This document shows positions 8,362 to 15,812 of a stretch of 64,000 bases of DNA, piece by piece. Within the stretch, counting starts at the first letter, position 1. The number at the start of each line of letters is the position of its first letter. Both the position numbers and the translations under genes were made by a program. Source of the DNA: Gemmobacter fulvus (lineage in GTDB: Bacteria > Pseudomonadota > Alphaproteobacteria > Rhodobacterales > Rhodobacteraceae); the NCBI RefSeq assembly GCF_018798885.1, contig NZ_CP076361.1, forward strand, positions 496,001 to 560,000, given 5' to 3'. Under the pieces are notes generated by a model. That model saw only the letters and a list, made by a program, of their open reading frames with translations. It ran no database searches and was not told where the DNA came from.

Positions 8362-8847
8362 TCCACATACCAACTGCGTGATTTGCGGATCGAATATCCT
8401 TGGCACCCTCTTTACGGGCGGGTTCTACGCGCGCGCGATGGGGGACGCAGGCACGGATCGGACTCTGTGCTGGTCGAGGAACGGCAGGGGTTCTTCCGGA
8501 CTTTGCCCCCCTGGATGTGCGATGCCGCCTATTGCGCACGCATGGAAAGCGGCCCGCCGGTTGTTGCTCTCGAAGCCTTGCGGTCGCTTGCACAGACACT
8601 CGATCTAATGCGTCACGGTCAGCTTGCGTCATCCTGTGGGGGATCGATTCCCGAGGAGGATACGCATGCCCTGCCGACCCCGACCCCTCTCGCAACAAAA
8701 GCAAGCGACGCCGAGTCAGCTCTGCCTGGACCTGAACGACAGCCCGAACCGCCCCCCGGCCGCGCCCGCGACACCGGCGATCCTGGAGGCATTGGCAGAC
8801 CTGCTGCTGATGGCGGCGGGCAAGATTGCGGAGGGCGCAGGTCATGA
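8347..8847 (+). CDS. DUF5372-like protein encoded beside the serine recombinase
   Basis: The frame spans the left junction. The true start is unclear: GTG at 8347 (or 8344) is proposed, and TTG at 8326 is possible. About residues 1-85 resemble the small DUF5372-type proteins that I recall being encoded with y4bA-type recombinases in rhizobia (WHPLYGR, then VLVEERQGFFRTLPPWMCDAA and a Leu-rich helix). The C-terminal half is Pro/Gly-rich and overlaps a 67-aa gene in another frame, so it may be read-through after loss of an earlier stop. Its stop at 8845-8847 overlaps the recombinase ATG at 8844 (ATGA), which would allow translational coupling. Function unknown. Confidence 0.5.
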   Translation: MIGFHSTYQLRDLRIEYPWHPLYGRVLRARDGGRRHGSDSVLVEERQGFFRTLPPWMCDAAYCARMESGPPVVALEALRSLAQTLDLMRHGQLASSCGGSIPEEDTHALPTPTPLATKASDAESALPGPERQPEPPPGRARDTGDPGGIGRPAADGGGQDCGGRRS

Positions 8848-8869
8848 TGCACGCAAAGATCACCGCTGA
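8666..8869 (+). CDS. Small 67-aa protein between DUF5372-like and recombinase genes
   Basis: A basic N-terminus, a QSQLCLDL-like stretch (seen as PSQLCLDLNDSP) and a C-terminal amphipathic helix (ILEALADLLLMAAG). From memory, small proteins of this pattern occur just upstream of y4bA-type recombinases in rhizobial plasmids. A strong GAGGAGGA lies 5 nt upstream of the ATG at 8666, the best ribosome binding site in the element. It overlaps the 3' half of the DUF5372-like frame and the first 26 nt of the recombinase gene. A partner or regulator of the recombinase is plausible but unproven. Confidence 0.6.
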   Translation: MPCRPRPLSQQKQATPSQLCLDLNDSPNRPPAAPATPAILEALADLLLMAAGKIAEGAGHDARKDHR

Positions 8870-10937
8870 GCACCTTGCCCGCAGCGCACTCGTCTACGTT
8901 CGCCAGTCGACGATGGCTCAGGTGCTCGGGAATCTCGAAAGCCAGAAGCGGCAATACCAGCTGGCCGAAGCCGCCCGCGACACCGGCTTCGCCGAGGTCC
9001 GGGTCATCGATGAGGATCTGGGACGCTCCGGCTCTGGTCTGATTGCCCGCCCGGGCTTCCAGCGTCTGGTCGCGGAAGTCTGTGCCGGGACGGTGGGGGC
9101 GGTCTATTGCATCGAAGCCTCGCGGCTTTCCCGTAATGGCCGGGACTGGCATCATCTGATTGACCTCTGCGCCTTGACGGGGGCCTTGGTCGTTGACCCG
9201 GAGGGGGTCTACGATCCGCGTCAAATGAATGATCGACTGCTGCTGGGGCTGAAGGGCACCATGTCGGAATACGAACTCAGTCTTCTGCGGCAACGTGGGC
9301 TGGCGGCCCGCGATGCGAAGGCGAAGCGGGGAGAACTCCGCTTTACCTTGCCGCCTGGGTTCTGCTGGAGCGAGGACGACAGGATTGAGATGGATCCTGA
9401 TGAGCGGGTCCGGCAGGCCATCCACCTGATCTTCGCCAAGTTCCGCGAGCTTGGCAGCGGTCGCCAGGTGTTCCTGTGGCTGCGCGCGGCCGATGTCCAT
9501 CTGCCAGTGGTCCTGCGCAACGGTGCCCTGCGCAAGATCGCTTGGCGCAAGCCTGCCTATCACAGCGTGATGCAGGTGCTGCATAATCCGGTCTACGCTG
9601 GTGCCTATGCCTTCGGCCGGACCGGTAATCGGATGGCGGTGGTCGAGGGCGAGGCGCGCAAGACCAGCGGCCATCACCGGGCGATCGAGGAGTGGGGCGT
9701 GCTGATCAAGAGCAATCACGAAGGATACATCGACTGGCAGGCCTATGAGGAGAACCGCGTCCTGCTGGGGGAGAACGCGCATATGCAAAAGCGAACGGCC
9801 CGCAAATCCGGGCGCGGCGGACAGGCGCTGCTGAGCGGCATGGCGCGTTGCGCAAGGTGCGGCCGGATGATGCGGGTCTTTTACAAGACCGGGACCGACC
9901 TGTCCCATCGTTACCAATGTCGGGGCGATGACAGCCATGTCGGGGCTGGGCTCTGCATCGGTGCGGGCGGGGGCGGCATCGATGCGGCCGTGACCGGCCA
10001 ACTGCTCGAAGCGGTCTCCGGCCGCGCCGTGCAGGCTGCCCTATTGGCGGGACAGCAGGCCACCCGGGCACAGGAGGTGGTGCGGCTTGCTGTCGAGAAG
10101 GAGCTTGATGAGGCACGATACGCCGCGGAACTGGCCGAGCGGCGATATGAGCATGTCGATCCCGCCAAACGGCATGTTGCGCGCACGCTGGAGGCGCGGT
10201 GGAACGCAGCCCTGGAGCGGGTGGCCTCGGTCGAGCAAAAACTTGCCGCTTTGGGCGCAGAACTCATCGCGAGGCCCGGGGTCGATCCTGATGTCCTCTT
10301 GCGGCTCGCCACCGACCTGCCCTCGGCATGGAATGCCGCCGGGACCGATGCCCGCGCGCGGCAGCGACTGGTGCGCCTGCTGATCGAGGAAGTGGTGATC
10401 GACATCGATCAGGCGGAGAACGCCTTCGTTCTGCTCATTCACTGGATCGGCGGGCGCCACACCGAGGTCAGGCTGGCCCGGCGCCGAACCGGTCGCTTCC
10501 CACCGGGGCCAAAGCGCACTGCTGCCGACATCTTGCGCAAACTTGGCGGGCACTGGCCAGACAGGGAACTTGCCGTGACCCTCAACCGGATGCGCTGCCG
10601 CACTGAGGATGACGAGACATGGACGACCGTCCGCGTGGCTGAATTGCGCGACAGGCTCGCGATCCCACCCTATGATCCCGAGGCCGAGGAGGAGAAGACC
10701 GTGAGCGTCGATGCTGCCGCCAAGCGGCTCGGCGTCTGCGTGGCATCTGTCCACAAACTGATCCGCGCGCAGATCCTCCCCGCGACACAGATCCTGTATT
10801 CCGCCCCATGGAAAATACCGCTGGCCGCGCTCGAAACCGAGGCGGTTCGGATAGGCTTGCAGGAAATAGCCGCGCGCAGGCCAAGGCAAGCGCTTGATAA
10901 GATTGCAGACAGGTCCATGACCCTACCCGGATTCTGA
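8844..10937 (+). CDS. Large serine recombinase (resolvase/invertase N-terminal, zinc-ribbon type)
   Basis: A 697-aa site-specific recombinase. The N-terminal catalytic domain has the nucleophile Ser22 in LVYVRQS and the family motifs DEDLGRSGSG, EASRLSRNGRDW and KGTMSEYELSLLRQR. The DNA-binding recombinase domain follows (about residues 165-290). A zinc ribbon comes next (CARCGRMM, then YQC and LCI), with a coiled coil near residues 400-470 and a C-terminal helix-turn-helix-like region. Two adjacent ATGs exist; 8844 is chosen for its GGAGGGCGCAGG and the ATGA overlap with the upstream frame. It resembles the y4bA-type recombinases of rhizobia. It appears intact and is the likely agent that inserted this element. 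Confidence 0.9.
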   Translation: MMHAKITAEHLARSALVYVRQSTMAQVLGNLESQKRQYQLAEAARDTGFAEVRVIDEDLGRSGSGLIARPGFQRLVAEVCAGTVGAVYCIEASRLSRNGRDWHHLIDLCALTGALVVDPEGVYDPRQMNDRLLLGLKGTMSEYELSLLRQRGLAARDAKAKRGELRFTLPPGFCWSEDDRIEMDPDERVRQAIHLIFAKFRELGSGRQVFLWLRAADVHLPVVLRNGALRKIAWRKPAYHSVMQVLHNPVYAGAYAFGRTGNRMAVVEGEARKTSGHHRAIEEWGVLIKSNHEGYIDWQAYEENRVLLGENAHMQKRTARKSGRGGQALLSGMARCARCGRMMRVFYKTGTDLSHRYQCRGDDSHVGAGLCIGAGGGGIDAAVTGQLLEAVSGRAVQAALLAGQQATRAQEVVRLAVEKELDEARYAAELAERRYEHVDPAKRHVARTLEARWNAALERVASVEQKLAALGAELIARPGVDPDVLLRLATDLPSAWNAAGTDARARQRLVRLLIEEVVIDIDQAENAFVLLIHWIGGRHTEVRLARRRTGRFPPGPKRTAADILRKLGGHWPDRELAVTLNRMRCRTEDDETWTTVRVAELRDRLAIPPYDPEAEEEKTVSVDAAAKRLGVCVASVHKLIRAQILPATQILYSAPWKIPLAALETEAVRIGLQEIAARRPRQALDKIADRSMTLPGF

Positions 10938-10952
10938 AGGAGGAGATGCATT

Positions 10953-10976
10953 ATGAAACGTGATCGGGCGACAGGA
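10953..10976 (+). other. Predicted attR of the recombinase element
   Basis: The element's right end ATGAAACGTGATC (10953-10965), one spacer base and the GG core (10967-10968) are followed by the resumed tnpB codons for GDRIK. It mirrors the left junction around the same dinucleotide. A short Shine-Dalgarno-like AAGGAGGAG and ATG just upstream (10938-10956) belong to no sizeable open frame. Confidence 0.65.
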
Positions 10977-11170
10977 TCAAGGTTCTGTTTTGGGACGGCA
11001 GTGGGATCGTGATGATCTACAAGCGACTGGAACAGGGCGGCTTTGCCTGGCCAAAGGTTGGCGACGGGGTCATGCGGCTGTCGCGGGTGCAGTTCGAGGC
11101 GCTGTTTGCAGGGCTTGACTGGCGCCGCATCCATGCGCCCAGGCCGACGCATCCCCCCGCGACAGAGTGA
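10967..11170 (+). pseudogene. tnpB: 3' part of IS66 tnpB
   Basis: It encodes the last 67 residues of TnpB, starting at GDR of the RGDR motif. It then carries the conserved IKVLFWDGSGIVMIYKRLE and FAWP segments, with LSRVQFEALFAGLDW near the end, stopping at 11168-11170. It has no start of its own in the proper position. Joined at GG to 8196-8347 it gives one frame. It lies 54 nt upstream of tnpC, the normal IS66 spacing. Confidence 0.88.
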
Positions 11171-11224
11171 CTCGGATCGCCTTGTAAATATGGGCAATCC
11201 TGGGGGCACGCGGTATAAACAGCC

Positions 11225-12793
11225 ATGCCTGCGCCCGCCGATCTCCCCTTTGATATGGACAGCCTTCCGCCCGCCGTGCGTGAGGCGTTTGCGACCATGC
11301 AGGCCAAGGTCACCGGGCTGGAGGCGCAGACCGAACGTCAGGATTACCTGATCGCCGAGCTGCGCCATGCGCTTTACGGCAAGCGGTCCGAGCAGTTGGC
11401 ACCCGACGAGCGCCAGCTGGCTTTCGAGGATCTGGAAACGGCGGTCGCCGAAGCCGAGGCCGCGCGGGCAGCGCTGGCGGAGCGCAATGCCGATGGCAGG
11501 CCCAGGCGTCCGGCAGCCAAACGCAACCTTGGCCATCTGCCAGATCACCTACCGCGCATCGAGCAGGTGATCGAACCCGCGCAGAAGATATGTCCCTGCG
11601 GCTGCACCGACATGGTGACGATCGGCGAAGACCGCGCCGAACGTCTCGACATCGTTCCTGCCCGCTTCCAGGTCATCGTCACCATTCGCCCCCGCTATGC
11701 CTGTCGTCGTTGCGACGCAGGCATCATACAGGCCGACACGCCCAACTGGCTGATCGAAGGCGGTTTGCCGACCGAGGGCACGCTCGCCCATGTCGCCGTC
11801 TCCAAATATGCGGATCACTTGCCGCTTTATCGCCAATGCCAGATCTATGGCCGGGGCGGCGTGGATCTGGACCGGTCAACCCTGGCAAAGTGGTGTGGCG
11901 TAGCAGCCTATCATCTGGCCCCGGTCGTTGACCGGATGTTGGTCCACCTCAAGCGATCCGGCCGCCTGTTCATGGACGAGACCCGGGCACCGGTCCTCGA
12001 TCCCAAGGCGGGCAAAACCAAAACCGGCTACCTTTGGGCGGTGACCCGCGATGATCGCGGCTGGGGTGGAGGCGATCCGCCCGCGGTCGTCTTCACCTAT
12101 GCGCCCGGGCGCCATGGCCGCCATGCGATGGACATCCTGACAGGCTTCGAGGGCATTCTTCAGGTCGATGGATATACCGGCTATGACGCCTTGGCCGAAC
12201 CAAAGCGCGTGGGCGGCATGCCCCTGACGCTGGCCTACTGCTGGGCCCATTCCCGGCGCAAACTGCATGACATCTATCAAAAGGACGGCTCCGAGATCGC
12301 CGCCGAAGGCCTGCGCCGCATCGCCCAGATCTACAAGATCGAAGCCAGCGTCCGGGGACGCTCACCCGAGGAGCGCCTAGCGGCCCGCCAAGCGCGATCG
12401 GCCCCGCTGATTGCCGACTTCCGCCTTTGGCTGACCCACCAGCGCAGCCGGATCTCCGCCAAATCCCGCTTGGGCGAGAAGCTCGGCTATATCCACCGGC
12501 ACTGGGATGGCCTGCAGATCTTCCTGTCCGATGGCCGCGTCGAGATGGATACAAACCCGGTCGAAAATACCATCAGACCCCTAACCCTCAATCGTAAAAA
12601 CGCGCTGTTCGCCGGTCATGACGAGGGCGGCCGAACCTGGGCGCGCCTGGCCTCGCTTATTGAGACCTGCAAGCTGAACGCCATCGATCCCTACGCCTAC
12701 TTGCGCGAAACCCTGACCGCCATCGCCAACGGCCACCCCGCAGCGCGCATCGACGACCTCATGCCCTGGGCCTTCCAAAAGCCGTCAAGCTGA
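11225..12793 (+). CDS. tnpC: IS66-family transposase TnpC
   Basis: A 522-aa DDE transposase that looks full length. An N-terminal coiled coil (about residues 15-75) precedes the LRHALYGKRSEQL motif and the zinc finger (CPCGC, then CRRCDAG). The DDE catalytic residues are in FMDETRAPV, QVDGYTGYDAL and NPVENTIRPL. A C-terminal DDE_Tnp_IS66_C tail (ARLASLIETCKLNAIDPYAYL) follows. It can probably act only if TnpB is supplied by another IS66 copy, since the local tnpB is split. Confidence 0.94.
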   Translation: MPAPADLPFDMDSLPPAVREAFATMQAKVTGLEAQTERQDYLIAELRHALYGKRSEQLAPDERQLAFEDLETAVAEAEAARAALAERNADGRPRRPAAKRNLGHLPDHLPRIEQVIEPAQKICPCGCTDMVTIGEDRAERLDIVPARFQVIVTIRPRYACRRCDAGIIQADTPNWLIEGGLPTEGTLAHVAVSKYADHLPLYRQCQIYGRGGVDLDRSTLAKWCGVAAYHLAPVVDRMLVHLKRSGRLFMDETRAPVLDPKAGKTKTGYLWAVTRDDRGWGGGDPPAVVFTYAPGRHGRHAMDILTGFEGILQVDGYTGYDALAEPKRVGGMPLTLAYCWAHSRRKLHDIYQKDGSEIAAEGLRRIAQIYKIEASVRGRSPEERLAARQARSAPLIADFRLWLTHQRSRISAKSRLGEKLGYIHRHWDGLQIFLSDGRVEMDTNPVENTIRPLTLNRKNALFAGHDEGGRTWARLASLIETCKLNAIDPYAYLRETLTAIANGHPAARIDDLMPWAFQKPSS

Positions 12794-12800
12794 AAGCCTG

Positions 12801-12822
12801 ACGGGGATCACGCACCGCTTAC
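12801..12822 (-). repeat. IS66 right terminal inverted repeat
   Basis: Read from the outside in on the minus strand this begins GTAAGCGGTGCG, identical to the left end for 12 bases, and shares CCCCGT further in. It starts 7 nt after the tnpC stop. Confidence 0.9.
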
Positions 12823-12830
12823 GATTGAAC
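12823..12830 (+). repeat. Right target-site duplication GATTGAAC
   Basis: Exact copy of 7697-7704, directly abutting the right inverted repeat. Confidence 0.93.
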
Positions 12831-13090
12831 TGGGTCATTCCCACCTGCTTGTCTCTGATGAATTCGGAGAGCAGACCAAGCGCCACGCCATCGACAAGAT
12901 GCTCAGAGAAGACTGCGTGACTGGTCATTGTGTGATTTCAACTGAAGACGGCTCAATCTTGGTCGGTTCGCATTGGGACAGCTGCTGCTCTTTCCTCTGC
13001 ACCCAAGAACGCGATGACCAGTTTGGTGAGTTTGAGAAATTCCTCTGCTCAGAAAGGACAGAGGTCTACTGGGGCCTCCATCCAATCTGA
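12831..13090 (+). pseudogene. 3' part of the interrupted DUF2711-like gene
   Basis: This continues the frame broken at 7704. The sequence after the duplicated octamer reads on as the 86 C-terminal codons and stop, with SHLLVSDEFGEQ, VGSHWDSCCSFLC and TEVYWGLHP. An internal ATG at 12899 could give a 63-aa fragment, but no ribosome binding site supports it. The HWDS and TEVYW patterns are the reason for comparing it with DUF2711. The 150 bases from 13091 to 13239 beyond it hold nothing recognisable. Confidence 0.78.
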
Positions 13091-13239
13091 TCTGGCCGTC
13101 CGCTACGGACTCAAAGCGTTATTTGCGCGGCCACGGATGAACTCCCCTTCGCGTCTGAACCCCAACCACCCGCCAGAACCCCATGACGGCCAAAACTGCC
13201 CCCCCCCTGCGCTGTCAGCGCAATGCCCCCAGCCATGCC

Positions 13240-13701
13240 TCACAACGGCAGGGCCGTGACCGACTTGATTTCTTCCATGCTCAGCAGGGCCGTCACATTG
13301 TGGATCTTCACCTGTGAAATCAGCGCCTGATAGAAGGTGTCATAGGCGCGGGCGTTCTTGACCCGCACTTTCAGGATATAGTCGATATCCCCGGCCAGCC
13401 GGTGCGCTTCCAGCACCTCGGGGCGGTCGCGCAGGGTTTGCAGGAATTTGCGCTGCCAGTCGGCCTCGTGTTCGCTGGTGCGGATCAGCACGAAGAAACA
13501 GGCCTCCAGCCCCAGCGCCTCGGGGTCGAGCAGCGCGGTCTGGCGCAGGATCACCCCGGCCTCTTTCATGCGGCGGATGCGATTCCACACTGGCGTCTTG
13601 CTGGAGCCGACCTTGCGCGCGATCTCGTCCAGCGACTGCTCGGCATCCTCCTGCAACTCGGCAAGGATTTTCCTGTCCATCTCATCCAGCCGGGCCGACA
13701 T
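13240..13701 (-). CDS. Lrp/AsnC family transcriptional regulator
   Basis: A 153-aa feast/famine regulator: an N-terminal winged helix-turn-helix (about residues 5-62, LDEMDRKILAELQEDAEQS onward) and a C-terminal RAM ligand-binding domain (about residues 70-150). The start at 13701 matches the family N-terminus; a longer in-frame reading to 13758 is less likely. It is divergent from the sulfite-reduction operon and separated from it by a region rich in GGAAC/GTTCC dyads. It therefore probably controls that operon and itself, sensing an amino acid or sulfur metabolite (inference). Confidence 0.88.
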   Translation of the reverse strand: MSARLDEMDRKILAELQEDAEQSLDEIARKVGSSKTPVWNRIRRMKEAGVILRQTALLDPEALGLEACFFVLIRTSEHEADWQRKFLQTLRDRPEVLEAHRLAGDIDYILKVRVKNARAYDTFYQALISQVKIHNVTALLSMEEIKSVTALPL

Positions 13702-13722
13702 TCCGCAAATCCCCCAAGTGAC

Positions 13723-13756
13723 GGAACCCTGTTCCAATCCTCCGAAGTATCGGAAC
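13723..13756. promoter_or_regulatory. Overlapping dyads between the Lrp gene and the cys operon, candidate operator
   Basis: Three inverted arrangements overlap: GGAAC-CCT-GTTCC at 13723-13735, TCCGA-AGTA-TCGGA at 13741-13754, and GTTCC (13731-13735) facing GGAAC (13752-13756). They lie in the divergent promoter region, about 50 nt upstream of a TATATT (13806-13811) that could be the cys -10. Lrp-type regulators bind such degenerate dyads. Confidence 0.45.
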
Positions 13757-13843
13757 AAACATCCTTATCTGCAAGGGTGGCTGGTCAGAATCTGGGAAAA
13801 TATCCTATATTGCAGGGCACAAACCCCTTCCCGGAGAATCCTC

Positions 13844-14149
13844 ATGGCCCGCTTCACCCCGAAAGTCGTCACCGCAAATGCGCTGATCGAAGGGGACGTG
13901 GTCTATCTGACCGCCGATGACCGCTGGTCGCGCCTGCATCACGAGGCCGAGCTGATCGAGGATGAGGCCCATGCCCAATTGCGCCTGCTGTTCGGCATGG
14001 CGCAGAAGAATGTCGTTGTCGGCGCCTATCTCGCAGATGCGAAGGCAGGCCCCAACGGCCCCGAACCCACCCATTTCCGTGAGGCCTTCCGCACCCGCGG
14101 GCCTTCCAACTATGCGCACGGCAAACAGGCAGATCTGACCCATGTATAA
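13844..14149 (+). CDS. DUF2849 protein of the sulfite-reduction operon
   Basis: A 101-aa protein of the DUF2849 family, which in alphaproteobacteria sits directly upstream of the sulfite reductase gene. No catalytic motif is visible; the start MARFTPKVVTANAL follows a CCGGAG. Its stop overlaps the cysI start by 8 nt, so the two are translationally coupled. A role in siroheme or sulfite reductase assembly is only inferred from this constant association. Siroheme synthase (cysG), which often precedes it in relatives, is absent here. Confidence 0.82.
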   Translation: MARFTPKVVTANALIEGDVVYLTADDRWSRLHHEAELIEDEAHAQLRLLFGMAQKNVVVGAYLADAKAGPNGPEPTHFREAFRTRGPSNYAHGKQADLTHV

Positions 14150-15812
14150 CTACTCCGAGTTCGACGAAGCTTTCGTGCGCGCCCGTGTGGCGCAGTTCTC
14201 GCATCAGGTGGCCCGCCGCATCGACGGCTCGCTGTCGGAAGAGGAGTTCCGGCCGCTGCGCCTGATGAACGGGCTCTATCTGCAACTGCACGCCTATATG
14301 CTGCGCGTGGCGATCCCGTATGGCACCATCAATCCGCATCAGATGCGGCAGCTGGCCCATATCGCCGAGACCTTCGACAAGGGCTATGGCCATTTCACCA
14401 CCCGCCAGAACATCCAGTTCAACTGGCCGAAGCTGAATGACGTGCCCGCCATCCTGACGGCGCTGGCCGATGTGGGCATGCACGCCATCCAGACCTCGGG
14501 CAATTGCGTGCGCAACGTGACGGCAGACCATTTCGCCGGCGCTGCCGCCGATGAGATCGAAGACCCGCGCCCGGTGGCCGAGCTGCTGCGCCAATGGTCG
14601 ACCGATCACCCGGAATTCCAATTCCTGCCGCGCAAGTTCAAGATCGCCATCACCGGCAGCCCGAATGACCGCGCCGTGACCCGCGCGCATGACATCGGCC
14701 TGCGCATGGTGCGCAATGCGGCTGGCGAGCCGGGCTTCGAGGTGATCGTGGGCGGTGGCCTTGGCCGCACGCCGATGGTCGGAATGACGGTGCGGGAGTT
14801 CCTGCCCAAAGCCGACCTGCTGCCCTATGTCGAAGCGGTGCTGAGCGTCTACAACACGCTGGGACGGCGCGACAACAAATACAAGGCGCGCATCAAGATC
14901 ACCCTGCACGAGACCGGCAAGGAAGAACTGACGCGCATGATCGAGGCGCGCTTTGCCGAGTTGCGCCCGCTGTTCGGCGGCCATGACCAGACGCTGCTGG
15001 CCGAGATCGAAGAGGCCTTTGCCGCCCCGGCCTTCCGCAACGCGCCGGTCGATGCCTATGACGCCTTTTACAAGGCCGACCCGGTGTTCCGTGCCTGGGC
15101 CGATACCAACCTGGCACAGCATCGCAACGATCAATATGCCATCGTGACCATCAGCCTGAAGGCCCATGGCGCGACGCCGGGTGATGCCTCGGCCGATCAG
15201 ATGCGCCTGATCGCGGATCTGGCCGAGACCTATGGTCATTCCGAACTGCGCATCAGCCACGAACAGAACGTGATCCTGCCGCATGTGCACAAGGGCGACC
15301 TGCCCGCCATTCATGCGGCACTGGTTCAGGCCGGGCTCGGTACGGCCAATGTCGGGCTGATCTCGGATATCATCGCCTGCCCCGGTATGGATTATTGCGC
15401 GCTGGCCACCGCCCGCTCGATCCCGGTTGCGCAAGAGATTGCCACCCGCTTTGACGATCTGAAACTGGAGCATGACATCGGCCCGCTGAAGATCAAGATC
15501 TCGGGCTGCATTAATGCCTGCGGGCACCACCATGTCGGCCATATCGGCATTCTGGGGCTGGATCGCGCCGGGGTGGAAAACTACCAGATCACGTTGGGCG
15601 GTGACGGTACTGAAACGGCGGTCATCGGAGAGCGGGCTGGCCCGGGCTTTGCCTATGACGACATCGTGCCCGCCATCGAGCGGATCATCACCACCTATCT
15701 GGAGCAGCGCGAAAGCCCCGCCGAAACCTTCCTTGCAGCCTATCGCAGGCTGGGCCTCGCCCCGTTCAAGGCGGCGCTGTATCCGGCGGAAGGATCGCGT
15801 GATGCCGCGTGA
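14142..15812 (+). CDS. cysI: Nitrite/sulfite reductase hemoprotein
   Basis: A 556-aa siroheme and 4Fe-4S reductase that takes sulfite to sulfide with six electrons. Two ferredoxin-like half domains and two siroheme domains are visible. The N-terminal TTRQNIQFNWP segment binds siroheme. The cluster ligands are in CPGMDYC (Cys-x5-Cys) and GCINACGHH (Cys-x3-Cys). The gene context (cysH, DUF934) argues for sulfite rather than nitrite. No CysJ flavoprotein is encoded, so electrons probably come from ferredoxin, perhaps via the downstream reductase. Confidence 0.93.
   Translation: MYNYSEFDEAFVRARVAQFSHQVARRIDGSLSEEEFRPLRLMNGLYLQLHAYMLRVAIPYGTINPHQMRQLAHIAETFDKGYGHFTTRQNIQFNWPKLNDVPAILTALADVGMHAIQTSGNCVRNVTADHFAGAAADEIEDPRPVAELLRQWSTDHPEFQFLPRKFKIAITGSPNDRAVTRAHDIGLRMVRNAAGEPGFEVIVGGGLGRTPMVGMTVREFLPKADLLPYVEAVLSVYNTLGRRDNKYKARIKITLHETGKEELTRMIEARFAELRPLFGGHDQTLLAEIEEAFAAPAFRNAPVDAYDAFYKADPVFRAWADTNLAQHRNDQYAIVTISLKAHGATPGDASADQMRLIADLAETYGHSELRISHEQNVILPHVHKGDLPAIHAALVQAGLGTANVGLISDIIACPGMDYCALATARSIPVAQEIATRFDDLKLEHDIGPLKIKISGCINACGHHHVGHIGILGLDRAGVENYQITLGGDGTETAVIGERAGPGFAYDDIVPAIERIITTYLEQRESPAETFLAAYRRLGLAPFKAALYPAEGSRDAA

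Larger units (their letters stand above)
8348..10966 (+). mobile_element. Serine-recombinase element inserted in IS66 tnpB
   Basis: About 2.6 kb of DNA separates the two halves of tnpB. Its ends are imperfect inverted repeats, GATCGGCTTTCAT at 8349-8361 and ATGAAACGTGATC at 10953-10965, each one base away from a GG (8346-8347 and 10967-10968). Removing the segment between the GGs restores tnpB in frame. Two-base non-palindromic cores are characteristic of large serine recombinases, one of which is the main gene inside. Contents are the DUF5372-like gene, a 67-aa protein and the recombinase. No other cargo is seen, so it is a minimal self-mobilising unit or a decayed larger one. Confidence 0.75.
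7705..12822 (+). mobile_element. IS66-family insertion sequence with a nested recombinase element
   Basis: The element is bounded by terminal inverted repeats that begin GTAAGCGGTGCG at both ends (7705-7716 and, inverted, 12811-12822) and share CCCCGT a few bases inward. It is flanked by the perfect 8-bp duplication GATTGAAC. It carries tnpA, tnpB (split) and tnpC in the canonical IS66 order, all on the plus strand. Its 5118-bp length is about 2.6 kb more than a usual IS66 element. The excess is the recombinase element inside tnpB. The intact duplication and near-identical ends indicate a fairly recent insertion. Confidence 0.93.

Noticed and set aside
8619-10001. 460-codon minus-strand frame opposite the recombinase
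   Set aside because: It is low in recognisable motifs and antisense to an intact recombinase with all catalytic motifs.
8196-11170. Sequencing error or simple frameshift as the reason for the short tnpB
   Set aside because: The two tnpB halves are 2.6 kb apart, with inverted-repeat ends at both junctions and a recombinase between them.
7705-12822. Composite transposon with two flanking IS copies
   Set aside because: There is only one set of IS66 genes and one pair of ends; the extra DNA is internal to tnpB.
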